The translations under genes were made by a program, and so were the position numbers. The notes beneath the pieces were generated by a model, which saw only the letters and a program-made list of their open reading frames with translations, was not told where the DNA came from and did no database searches. From Hofstenia miamia (lineage: Eukaryota > Xenacoelomorpha > Acoela): DNA of 64,000 nucleotides. Within the stretch, counting starts at the first letter, position 1; the number at the start of each line of letters is the position of its first letter. Shown piece by piece: positions 11,773 to 22,064 of this stretch. The DNA lies in contig SCFE01000040.1 in NCBI GenBank assembly GCA_004352715.1, forward strand, positions 946,078 through 1,010,077. Reading direction: 5' to 3'.

Positions 11773-11994
11773 CGAATGATTAATAGTGATCAGAATTATG
11801 ATTGTAAAAATTTAGTTAATTATCCTATTCATTTTGTAAGATGCAACCAAGTTACAATATTGTACATTCTAAGAAAATTACCAGAGCTGATTAAGTAATT
11901 TTTGACAAATTGTAACAAGCGAAATTACGCTTACGTAAGAACAGCCATATTGGCAGAAGAATAATTCAAATTTCAAAATCAGCAGGTACTGAAA
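11738..11994 (-). repeat. Right terminal inverted repeat
   Basis: Inverted partner of 9456-9714. The long frame starts within its inner edge, just past the TTTGCAG acceptor-like site. Similarity ends at CAGGTACTGAAA, a few bases before the gap at 12001-13000. Confidence 0.75.
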
Positions 11995-13000
11995 ACTTTT
12001 NNNNNNNNNNNNNNNNNNNNNNNNNNNNNNNNNNNNNNNNNNNNNNNNNNNNNNNNNNNNNNNNNNNNNNNNNNNNNNNNNNNNNNNNNNNNNNNNNNNN
12101 NNNNNNNNNNNNNNNNNNNNNNNNNNNNNNNNNNNNNNNNNNNNNNNNNNNNNNNNNNNNNNNNNNNNNNNNNNNNNNNNNNNNNNNNNNNNNNNNNNNN
12201 NNNNNNNNNNNNNNNNNNNNNNNNNNNNNNNNNNNNNNNNNNNNNNNNNNNNNNNNNNNNNNNNNNNNNNNNNNNNNNNNNNNNNNNNNNNNNNNNNNNN
12301 NNNNNNNNNNNNNNNNNNNNNNNNNNNNNNNNNNNNNNNNNNNNNNNNNNNNNNNNNNNNNNNNNNNNNNNNNNNNNNNNNNNNNNNNNNNNNNNNNNNN
12401 NNNNNNNNNNNNNNNNNNNNNNNNNNNNNNNNNNNNNNNNNNNNNNNNNNNNNNNNNNNNNNNNNNNNNNNNNNNNNNNNNNNNNNNNNNNNNNNNNNNN
12501 NNNNNNNNNNNNNNNNNNNNNNNNNNNNNNNNNNNNNNNNNNNNNNNNNNNNNNNNNNNNNNNNNNNNNNNNNNNNNNNNNNNNNNNNNNNNNNNNNNNN
12601 NNNNNNNNNNNNNNNNNNNNNNNNNNNNNNNNNNNNNNNNNNNNNNNNNNNNNNNNNNNNNNNNNNNNNNNNNNNNNNNNNNNNNNNNNNNNNNNNNNNN
12701 NNNNNNNNNNNNNNNNNNNNNNNNNNNNNNNNNNNNNNNNNNNNNNNNNNNNNNNNNNNNNNNNNNNNNNNNNNNNNNNNNNNNNNNNNNNNNNNNNNNN
12801 NNNNNNNNNNNNNNNNNNNNNNNNNNNNNNNNNNNNNNNNNNNNNNNNNNNNNNNNNNNNNNNNNNNNNNNNNNNNNNNNNNNNNNNNNNNNNNNNNNNN
12901 NNNNNNNNNNNNNNNNNNNNNNNNNNNNNNNNNNNNNNNNNNNNNNNNNNNNNNNNNNNNNNNNNNNNNNNNNNNNNNNNNNNNNNNNNNNNNNNNNNNN

Positions 13001-15290
13001 ATATTGGACCATACAGTATGGAATAATAATAATAATAATGATAATAATAATAATAATAATAATAATTGACTTTATTTAGCCACTGAAGGCATACACAACA
13101 AAAAAATAAAAACAAGTCAAGTTTTACGGCAGCGAGGACAGTCACAGGAGATGAAATAGGAGCTAATGGAAGAGTAGACGGAGTTGGAGAAGGGCTCAGC
13201 AAAGATGAAAGCCATCAAAGATTTCTTGAAGCTCGGTGGCGGGGAAAAGAAATCAATCGCTGGATGAGGTGACGAATTTTTGGGAATACATAACGAAAAA
13301 TAAGGCGTTCAAAGATGATAGACAGTCGAGATAGAATAGCTATAGGTTGGAAGGACGTGACCTGCAAGGAGGGAAGCTGATTAGATTATAACAGCGGAGA
13401 AATCCAAGAAGTCCTCCAACAAGCGGGATAGCGCTTAGAGGAGCAAATGAGCACACCGTCAGGATAGCAAGGACCAGGTAACTTGCAAGATTTAAGCATG
13501 AGAAAAATATCATGGGCACTGAAGTCAATATCACAAAATCGGATTAGCGGGGAGGCAGCAGGCGGACCAGGGTACATGGAGACAAGTACAGAGAAGTTAG
13601 AGGCAAAATACGCGTAGAACAGATCAGCTTTCTCCAGGTCAGAGTGAGCAGAAAGAAGATTCCATCTCAAATTGCGGAGCTCAGGTTTGGAATGAAGAGA
13701 ACGCAGGAAGGAATAGGAGTCTTGAAGAGAACAGGACTAAAAGCTGGACAGAAGAGACTTTGTCAAGTTCCATAAAATTGATAACATCTTCTGTGAGAGA
13801 AGCCAGCTTCGGAGAAGCAGTAGTACCAGAATGGCGTTTGTAAGACTCCAATTTATTCAAGGAGTGCACAGTAATGGATGAAAAATAGAAAGGAAGAGAA
13901 GCACACTTTTTCCACCAACGAGGAACATAAGAAGAAATAACTTGATGTAAGAAAGTGAACCAATCGTCAACTGAGAAGGAATCACTAAAAACGGGGAATG
14001 AAGTTGAGAGAACAGCATTAAGTGATAGAAATTCACTGTTAAATTGAGCATATTGTGTACAGCCGGATAAGCAGATGGAGAAGTAGAGTTGACAGACAGA
14101 TTGAAGCAGACGAATGAGTGATCTGACAGCTTAGCAGGAACAGAGATTACAAATATGTTGAATATGTAATCGGGGTGAGAGCACAGAACCAAATCAAGCA
14201 GCGAGGAGCTGGAAGTAGGAGAAAATACAAGTTGTTCAAGAGAAAAGCAGGCAAAAACTTCTAAAACAACAGACTCATAAGTGTCACTAGAATCAAGTGC
14301 ATTTCAGCAGACATTAGGAAGATTGAAGTCACCCACAAACAAGAAAATTAGGACGAATGGAAAAGCCAAGTTGATGAGAGAGGGAGGTAGACTGGTCATG
14401 AAAAGACTCGAACATAGACGATAAATCAGCATTGGGAATGCGAAAGGCACTTTTTGAAGGAGGGTTGTAAATGCAGAGCAGAGAAACAATGTGGTCTCTG
14501 AGAACAACAGCACAGCCACAACAGAAATCGAAGGATATTGAATTGAATGAGATGGTCAGCAACATCTGAGGTGAACACAGAGACAGCAAAACGGCCAATA
14601 TAGATATGAGCTTTGTGGGGAGACGGCCGAAGTGAACTAATTGGTTAGTCGATGAAGGGATAGACTGCTTAAGAGGATGCGGTAGAGCAGGAGGAGCAAG
14701 CGCGGGTGTGAAACTTGGAGCAGGATGATTGGGGAGAGATGANNNNNNNNNNNNNNNNNNNNNNNNNNNNNNNNNNNNNNNNNNNNNNNNNNNNNNNNNN
14801 NNNNNNNNNNNNNNNNNNNNNNNNNNNNNNNNNNNNNNNNNNNNNNNNNNNNNNNNNNNNNNNNNNNNNNNNNNNNNNNNNNNNNNNNNNNNNNNNNNNN
14901 NNNNNNNNNNNNNNNNNNNNNNNNNNNNNNNNNNNNNNNNNNNNNNNNNNNNNNNNNNNNNNNNNNNNNNNNNNNNNNNNNNNNNNNNNNNNNNNNNNNN
15001 NNNNNNNNNNNNNNNNNNNNNNACTTGGAGCAGGATGATTGGGGAGAGATGAGATAAAACATGTGGCAGCAGCACTGTAGAAGAACATTTGAGATTGTAG
15101 TGAGGAAAGCTTTGTGAGGGATTCAGGCAAGGATGATATGACAACAGGGCCATTATTGGAGGACGGAGTCGAAGTAAAGAGAGAAGTAAACTGGGCATTG
15201 CTCAAATTTTTGAGGTCGGGCAGCGAAATTGGAAGCATAACTGAAATCTAATTTATCTGTGTAATAACAATAAAATGTAAAATCTGGTCA
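13001..15290 (-). pseudogene. Internally deleted LINE (endonuclease, RT fingers, C-terminus)
   Basis: Minus-strand frames give, in sense order: a start region (MLPISLPDLKNL at 15238), the C-terminal half of an AP-like endonuclease (CIYNPPS, VCGDFNLPNVC, LEQLVFSPTSSS, then KLSDHSFVCFNL at 14.2-14.6 kb), a linker, and RT finger blocks (SCKLPGPCYPDGV, PIAILSRLSIIFERLI near 13.35 kb). The RT palm with its YADD box and the thumb are missing. The frame jumps to a C-terminal YFISCDCPRCR and the 3' UTR, ending in (AAT)n at 13022-13066. Several frameshifts and stops break the rest. It is a CR1/L2-like LINE that lost more than 1 kb internally. The N gap at 14743-15022 lies in the 5' part. Confidence 0.75.
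14743..15022. other. Assembly gap flanked by an overlap
   Basis: The bases before the gap (ACTTGGAGCAGGATGATTGG and the next 11) are repeated exactly after it. This suggests two overlapping contig ends that were not merged; the gap may not exist. Confidence 0.7.
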
Positions 15291-15387
15291 ACATGATATC
15301 ATTATTATCTCACCAGAAATCTAACTATCAACAAAATGAAAATGATCAAATGTGATTATTGCATGAAGAATCATCTTTACTGATTTT

Positions 15388-16041
15388 ATGGTAAGAAAAA
15401 ATCAAAATAATACAATTGTTAAATCCAAGCTTTCAAAACCAATGTCAGGCTTATCAATATGTGAATTGAAAAATTTATTGGCTTTGTTTATCTTGGCTTG
15501 CGCCAGTTCACACCCTTTGATGAAACGAATTTGGTATTGCTCTCATAAAATATGCTATGTCAACAAATCAATTTGGTGTAATAACCTTCCCTTGATTTGA
15601 TTATACTTCACCTAGATCATCTCCGATATAATCTGTTAAATTCCCGAGAGAAATTTCAAGGTTTTACAACAAATTGCATCATATTGCGTATAAAACTAAT
15701 GAGTTACGAAATCGCTGTTCTTGCAGAGAGTATATTATTCAAAAATAGATACATTTTGCTTAAAAGTATGGATTTACAAAGATGTAAATCAAAATTTTTT
15801 CTAAATCAAATTCCTTATCTCGACTCACATGATTCAGATGAACGTAATTGTCCGATTTTGTAGCTCCCATGATTGTCAAAATTAGATAAATTTGGATTCT
15901 GTAAGGTATTTTGCAATAAATATGTGTGAAGCAATCATAAGCTGACTTTCCATTTATATTTTTAATAGATTATTTTAGCACAGGTCATTTTGACCGGTGT
16001 TGGGTATTCTTGCTAAAAAATTGCGGTAGTTCTAGTGTTAA
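15388..16041 (+). pseudogene. piggyBac-like transposon remnant with 3' end
   Basis: Two short + strand frames (15388-15600 and 15597-15863) read ELKNLLALFILACASSHP, then RIWYCSHKICYVNKSIW. They recall the segment of piggyBac transposases where a conserved E-(I/L)-K-x-F-x-G-L-L-(I/L)-x-x-G block leads into YWS. The catalytic Asp residues are not visible. Downstream, 15980-16041 reads inward from TTAACACTAGAACTACCGC to ACCCAACACCGGTC...GACC, with a TTAA at 16038-16041. That fits a piggyBac-type end. The left end was not found. Confidence 0.45.
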
Positions 16042-16567
16042 TTAGCAATTGACGTTTAAGAGGTTTTCTGCTACCACTAAGAATATTATCTAACTCTGGA
16101 GAATCTATAGTTGAACTGGTCGAAAATCTTGGTTTTTATAATTTTATGCAATAGTCAAGTAGTGACATTGTATACACTGTCTTTTGAGCAATACTCTTCA
16201 TGAAAATATCAACATTGAACAGATGAAACCAATTGAGAATTCAGACTTTTTGTCAAAAAGACAAGTGTAATACCAATTAGATGCCTTTTTATGAAGAATT
16301 ATTTTATTTTCACGCCTAGAATTTGGATTGCCAAAATGATATTTATATGAAGGTATTTCCAAGAAAATTGGTGGAAATTCTATAATTTACATACCATATT
16401 AAAGATTTGTTTGTGATTCGTTGGTTAATGTATAATCGTGTTGAAAAAAATATTTATGAAACATAACAGGACGAAAGGGAATCTGTAATATTGTAGTAAA
16501 GAAAATATGTCCGCGTACGAATCATAATAGGAGAGCTTTCTTTTTTTACTGTTTTGATGTGATATAT
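16042..16567. other. AT-rich spacer
   Basis: No gene, repeat end or tandem array seen. Confidence 0.5.
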
Positions 16568-16849
16568 TGTAGAATCACTGGGTTGAATCTGGAGAGAACT
16601 ATGCCAGAGGACTTAATGTCAAAGCAGAAGGTCGCTGAGGTGAACATTTACTAGAGCAACAATGATTCTAACTAAGTAACAAGAGAACACAATTGAACTG
16701 AACTTTTTTCTCCTATTTACAGATGGTTTGGTGTCTTATATACAATTCTTATTAACAATATGTACAAACATACAAACAACTAGTCACTAGTAAACACGAA
16801 AAGCAGGGGAGCTGGCTGATGCTAGGAAACAGTACCTGCCTTAGCTACA
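16568..16849 (-). repeat. Probable solo LTR (282 bp)
   Basis: Read on the minus strand the block starts TGTAGCTAAGGCAGG and ends GTGATTCTACA, giving TGTAG...CTACA ends. Inside, GTATATAAGAC is followed about 30 bp later by AAAGTTCAGTTC, a TATA box and initiator arrangement. About 100 bp match the LTR fragment at 6742-6843 in the opposite orientation. An ATAT on both sides may be the target duplication but is weak in AT-rich DNA. No gag or pol lies next to it, hence solo LTR. Confidence 0.55.
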
Positions 16850-16996
16850 ATATAGGCCTGGTCTCAAACAGGGGTGCCGTTTAAGGTATGGCCATGTATA
16901 ACAAAGTGAAATTTATTAGCAATTTACAATGGAAACATTATATTTCGTTCATGTATTGTCCCTAAAATATGGAAAATGACGGTGAGGGACAAGTAA

Positions 16997-17031
16997 TAAT
17001 AATAATAATATTAATAATAATAATAATAATT
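16997..17031. repeat. (AAT)n microsatellite
   Basis: Imperfect AAT tract, AATAATAATAAT with one interruption, directly before the tRNA-like unit. Confidence 0.8.
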
Positions 17032-17035
17032 AATG

Positions 17036-17180
17036 TGTGGCAGTTAGCCCAGTTGGTAAAGACGCAGATTGGTAAGCTGAGGTTAAGCAGCTGTGATAAT
17101 GGTTTCAAAACTGGATGACTTAGCTCACAGGGTAGCAAGCACTTTAAAGCTTGCTCCTGATATTTGAATACAAGTTCAGA
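17036..17180 (+). repeat. tRNA-like SINE candidate, two tandem heads
   Basis: The first unit has TTAGCCCAGTTGGTAAAG, close to an internal pol III box A, and about 50 bp later TGGTTTCAAAACTGG, which resembles box B. The second unit, from about 17114, has TTAGCTCACAGGGTAGC and a hairpin AGCAAGC...GCTTGCT that looks like an anticodon arm. Neither folds into a complete tRNA, so a tRNA-derived SINE remnant is more likely than a tRNA gene. Confidence 0.35.
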
Positions 17181-17524
17181 AAGAAACATGGTCAGAACAC
17201 ACTGTCTTTTATCCAAACCCGCATTTTTTCTATGGCAACCCCTACTTTTGCTAGTAAGTGACTCAATATAAATTAATGAATTTATTAATTCAAACTATTT
17301 CAATTAAGTGGATTTATTTCTGGAAGATTCTTTTAATTAAAGTATTGTTGCCAATTATTGCTGTAAGCTTAATATCCCTTATTAATTTGTTGCATTGGTT
17401 TTTCGTTAGTGTAATAATAATATCATTAATTAATTGTTCTGAGTATAAAAAACTTAATAGTTTTATACCTTTCACTTCAATTAAATTAGGTTTTATAATT
17501 GTATTCTCTTGCTAAAACTGTTTG

Positions 17525-17930
17525 ATGTGCCGCTCGGGCTCTCGTGTTATAACATGCTAAAGGAGTTCGAAAATGTATATTTCATAAATAGTAATCATGT
17601 TTGCTTTTATGAATAACTGTATAAGTTGAATTTTTAAAATTTATAATCCTGATTAGCTTTTTTGAAATTTGAAAATAGGTAATAATGTGTTGTATGAGGT
17701 ACCACCATAGACTAAAATATCTTATTGAATTATTGGCAGTATGTATAATTTATAAAAGTATAGTGTAATATGCTTAGGAACGAGGTGTCTTATTTTCATC
17801 AAAATACCATAGTTCGGAGACCTTTTTACAAATAAAGGATGCATGCTCTGCAAAGCTTAATGTTTTATCTACTATTATCTCTAAATATTTATGTTAAGCT
17901 CAGTTTCCGCAACTTGCAGCTTAGATATTT
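17525..17930 (-). pseudogene. LINE RT thumb and C-terminus fragment
   Basis: Minus-strand frames, joined over frameshifts, read LGVIVDKTLSFAEHASFICK-like, then ILMKIRHLVPKHITLYFYKL, then LLPIFKFQKKLIRIIN and finally CYNTRARAA. The order of LGVxxDxxLxFxxH, a YxxxIxPxLxYG-like block, LQKKxIRII and NTR is that of the thumb and C-terminal domain of CR1/L2-type reverse transcriptases. Stops and frameshifts are frequent. Nothing upstream of the thumb could be read. Confidence 0.6.
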
Positions 17931-18589
17931 ATTTAGTAAATTTGAAAAAAAATTATCTGAGTGGTAGAGTACATGTGGCAATGGAAGTTATGATTTCTAT
18001 TTTTTAACTAAATAAATGCCACATTAAAAATTTGATTTTGCCAAAGATGAGAATTTTTGTGTAATGTCATAAGTTGCACTGTTATACTTAGTAATTCATG
18101 AGGCTACAGAAAAATTATTTTTTGTTTGTTTGCAAATATATCACACTTTCTTAAAATTGGGAAACAATTTTTTTCATTTATTTGCGATCTTTTATTATAC
18201 AGTGGAAGCAAATTCATCGGTAGTATTTGTTTGCAATCCATTTATTAAGATCCAATAATTTCTAAAGATGTTTTTGTTCAATAGTTTTCAATTATTTTAG
18301 ATGTAAGAAATAGTATTTTCTTGAAACCCACTATAAATTCTGTATGGAAAATGCAAAAACCTTACATTTGTCTTGAAACCGTCTGAAATTTCTAAGGCAT
18401 TTAGTGGGGATCGCACTTTTCTCCGATTGCGCACATTTGAGGCAAACATTCAGGAGCAAGCTTTTGGCTTGAGCGACAAGGATGTGTGCTCGGTCTCAGC
18501 TTATTTGACCGCCTTTTCCACTATCTGATCTGTGAGAGACTCCGCAGAGCCCCCAAATGAATTGTTTTTAATTCTTTCTTTGGAAAAGG
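17931..18589. other. AT-rich spacer
   Basis: No supported feature. The last 100 bases become less AT-rich where the next LINE begins. Confidence 0.45.
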
Positions 18590-19660
18590 AAAAGTGGAAT
18601 TTAAGCAAATCGAATATGGGGATGAGCTCTGTCTTTTTGGCAGGTCTGAGGAACAAATACTGAGAGCTATCTAGATGGCCTAGTTACAGTCCTAGCGCCA
18701 CTAGGTATTAATATCTCTGTATCAAAGACCAAGTGCATGTGGTTAGCCAGGGCATCGGAAGGAACTTCTGATAGATTTCATGTCCTCGGAAAGAACTTTG
18801 AATTCGTGTCAGAGTTCAAGTACTTAGGTTTAATGATCAGCACTACTGGGACAGCAATCTCTGAAGCAAGAAATCAGTGCAATGGTGCTGTTGGCAAGAT
18901 CTTGAGGTATCGGCGAGTAGCACATCAGAATGGATTTGGCAAAGCACTATCTTACCTTCTCTTACGAATCGTTATGCTACCTACTCTGACCTATGCGTGT
19001 GAGAAATGGGCAGAAATTGCTAGGGAACTGGAGATGCTTAAGGCTTCCATGAATACCTGTAAAAGGGTCTTTTGTGGTGTCTCACTCTGGGATAGGTTAA
19101 CCAAGGACAAAGTCCACGGACTTATGCCTTTCCAACAAGTGCACACAATAGTAGAACGTAAGCGCTTTACTTTTGTTAGCTGGATGATGTCGCACAGTGA
19201 AGGCATAACTAGTGATCAGCCCCTTGAGTTAGCATTAATGGTTCCTGAAAGTAATGGCCACATCATTAGTGCACTCAGAAGTCAGTGCAGGGGAAAGCGA
19301 TTGGTACTTGATGTATAGTAGTTAATAGACGTTACTCTGGGGTAGTCTCAGATATTTTCCACGTTGGCTACATCATGCTTTAGGGATAAAAAAGGAAGTG
19401 AAGTAATTCACAAAATTGCAGGTCTGATCAAGGGTGACAGGGTTTGATCCAACGGAGATTTTCTGGGGCGATCTTCGCAACAGTGCCAAAGCTTAAACAT
19501 GCCAGTACAACACCTATGGTGCACGGAGTGTAAGCGCATGTTTTCACAGCAGAAAGCTCTCAATCGTCATGTTAGGCATGACCATACACAATTCTCCAAT
19601 AGGGAAGCGGATGCTTTACCAGGTCTGGTCCTAGCATTAGCATTTAGTAGGAGCGAGTGA
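18590..19660 (+). pseudogene. LINE RT palm-to-C-terminus with C2H2 zinc finger
   Basis: From about 18600 the + strand reads IEYGDELCLFGRSEEQILRA, matching the Y-x-D-D catalytic box region but with YGDE. It continues with ISVSKTKCMWLA and FEFVSEFKYLGLMIST, the NxxKT and YLG blocks that follow the palm. The frame 18737-19318 is open for 193 codons. After several stops the same frame ends in LWCTECKRMFSQQKALNRHV, then RHDH: a clear C2H2 zinc finger at the extreme C-terminus (19505-19660). C-terminal fingers occur in some non-LTR retrotransposon families. The catalytic change and the stops mark it as dead. Confidence 0.65.
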
Positions 19661-20712
19661 TGGGAGCCACCACAAACATTTTAGCAAAAATAAAACGACT
19701 ATACTCTGTCGAAAAACAATATTATACATGAAATGCGCGGTTACTTAGAACATATTTTAGGAAATCCCCTAATTCTCATTAAGAAAACTCCGTAACTTTA
19801 AGAGTTGTATCTAATAGGGTTAAAATGCTTTTCAAGGAATTTGTTTCAAAAATATGTTTTAAAATAAGATTTATTAAGCCTTACAGTTTAGATTACAGTT
19901 CTTGATACTGTATCTTCGAGATGCTCTAAGAAGTTAGGGTGTTTTGATTATTTCAGCGCATAAAAGAGTTTTTCGCTGTCTTTAACATGTTTTCTGTGTA
20001 CAATCACTGGATTACATATTTTCAATAAATAACTGTTTTTAGTTTTTAGAAATGAATTTTAGAAATGACTGCTTTGAATGAGATCATTCAACTTTTTCTT
20101 AATCAATTTCCAAATATTACAATTAGTGTAAGTTTTCTTTTGTAATGATATTTGATTTGATAATTGTTTTTAGTCATTTTCGTCATGTGTAGTTAATGAT
20201 GGAATTATTTCAAAGAATCAAATTATTGTTTTGTTGGAATATAAAGGCGAATATGGGTTTGCATTTAATTATATTTATTCATTGATATTGTAAAACCCTA
20301 ACAGTTAGCAGCGACTAGCGCCATGTTTAAGAAACACATTAGCCAATTGACTAATTCTCACAGAAAACTAGATAAACACCTTAAGTATGTTCATTAGACA
20401 ATGGTTGTTAACCAGTAACAGCTAGAGATCAAGTTAATCTTTCATTTTCTTCTACTACTTACAAGGCATCTTCATTGTTAAATAATACATTTGTTATATC
20501 TAATTGTACGCAAACTTGATCTTACCTCTGACAAAGGGCTTCAAAATTATGGCAATTTCATCATCGCTGTATTCCCGCCTTCCAGGAGGAGTTTTTAAAA
20601 TGATCACAAAATTACAGTTGATTTTTCCTTTTTGCTGTTTTTCTGATTTATTAGGCCTTATCCTGAATATTAATATATTAGCATACATAACTTGATTATT
20701 TATGTGTACATA
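19661..20712. other. AT-rich spacer
   Basis: No supported gene. A minus-strand 62-codon frame at 20500-20688 has no recognisable motif. Confidence 0.45.
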
Positions 20713-20714
20713 TA

Positions 20715-22062
20715 CAGTACTGGCCCAAAGTTTTGGAACAGTAACCTTGTCTAAAGCGTGTTTTATGCTATTTCCTGGAAACTTTGTAAAATTCCTGGAA
20801 TTACCAATTTTTTCTTAGTATTTACAACAGATTCATTTAGTTAATCAAATTAACACAACTTTAGATTTACACACTACATTTCCACTGAAAAAGCACTATC
20901 ATTATAATTTGAAATATGGTCCGTGGTAGTGAAATTTCACCAGCAAAGTGTGCTCAAATTCATATCTTGTACGAGGAGGGGTACAATTATCGCGCTATAG
21001 CTGTTAGAATGGGCATGTCAGTATCTTCGGTATCCAGAAGTGTTACTCGCTATCAACAACTGCAAAATTTTTCCTCTTGCAAGCGGTCTGGAAGACCAAA
21101 AGTGACAAGCCCTCACACTGACCATCTCATTCACAATTACGTCGCCAATCAACCATTCTCTTCATCTTTTGAAGTCAAAGCAAATCTAGGTGTGGTAGTG
21201 CAGAATGTATCAACACGCATCATTTACATCAATTGAATTCTACCTTTCACCTTCCATCATGAAAACCGGCAGCCAAACTCTGATTGTCTTCAAAGAACAT
21301 TAAAGACTTGTTGCACTTCTGCAGGCGATACCAACACTACACCCCTGAGATGTGGCATCAAGTAATGTTTAGTAACGAATCCAAGATTTGCCAGTTTACA
21401 TCATACCGGAACGTTCGACGACCAAGAAACCAAAGATTCAACACACATTACACGCAACAAACTGTCTGCTCAGCACCTTCTGTGATGATTTGGGGTGCTA
21501 TAACTGCGAATTGGCGTGCTGGTCTGCATTTTGTTCCTCACAACAAGACATTCACAGCCAAGGCCTACCTCAAAATAATTCAAGAGAAAGTTCCCATGTT
21601 TATGCAGCTTCACAGAACATCTGTTCTACAACAAGATGGTGCTCCGTGCCACAGCGCCAAAGTTGTGAAACAGTGGATTGCATCACAAGACTTTCGGCTG
21701 CTTGAGAACTGGCCGGGAAAAAATCCCCAGACCTCAACGTCATAGAAAATTGCTGGCATCACATCAAAAATTGTCTGAGGAAGCGCCAATTCACTTCACT
21801 CGACGATCTGAAGGAGCAAATTAAAGTGGTATGGTGCACAGAGATTACTGATGATTATTGTTGAAAGCTGGTTGAGTCAATGTCAAATCGCATTGCTGCG
21901 TGTTTGGCCAATAATGGCGGAAATTCAAAATGTTAGTAAGTTTTTCTGAGTTTATTTACTTTCTACACGGTGCTATCATATTGTTTCTACATTGCGTTTT
22001 TTAGTGTAAAATACAAAAATTTCTAAATTTGGAAAGTGTTCCCAAACTTTTGGCCAGTACTG
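20715..22062 (+). mobile_element. Tc1-like DNA transposon, 1348 bp
   Basis: The left end reads CAGTACTGGCCCAAAGTTTT and the right end, read inward, CAGTACTGGCCAAAAGTTTG followed by GGAACAC. Both are flanked by TA (20713-20714 and 22063-22064), the Tc1/mariner target duplication. The size and a single transposase gene fit a complete Tc1-family element. It lies about 730 bp upstream of the first recognised phosphatase exon. Confidence 0.9.
20916..21936 (+). pseudogene. Tc1-family transposase, inactivated
   Basis: The N-terminal frame (20916-21236) carries the paired-type helix-turn-helix: ILYEEGYNYRAIAVRMGMS, then VSRSVTRYQQL and the GRP linker. After a frameshift the catalytic domain continues from 21284: WHQVMFSNESKICQF, SVMIWGAI, then VLQQDGAPCHSAK. 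After another frameshift at an A run near 21720 it gives PDLNVIENCWHHIKN. The family uses a DD34E triad. Here the first Asp (FSDE in relatives) is Asn, while the second Asp and the Glu remain. With at least two frameshifts and an in-frame TGA near the end, no active enzyme is expected. Confidence 0.85.
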
Positions 22063-22064
22063 TA

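Larger units (their letters stand above)
9456..11994 (-). mobile_element. Unassigned DNA element with ~260-bp terminal inverted repeats
   Basis: Positions 9456-9714 and 11738-11994 are inverted copies of each other, about 97% identical by eye. They enclose about 2.0 kb holding one long minus-strand reading frame. Identity ends at TTTCAGTACCTGC on the outside and at CCTTTTGGATGAT on the inside. The right outer end stops a few bases before a 1000-N gap, so its target duplication cannot be read. A single gene between long inverted repeats is the layout of a cut-and-paste transposon, but the protein shows no DDE transposase, polymerase or integrase motif I can recognise. It could be an unusual DNA transposon, an internal part of a larger element, or an inverted duplication. 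Confidence 0.6.

Noticed and set aside
17036-17180. Functional tRNA gene
   Set aside because: No complete cloverleaf, acceptor stem or properly spaced box B could be formed; kept only as a SINE candidate.
20500-20695. Host exon in the 62-codon frames on either strand
   Set aside because: No motif, no convincing splice sites in phase with the exon at 22795.
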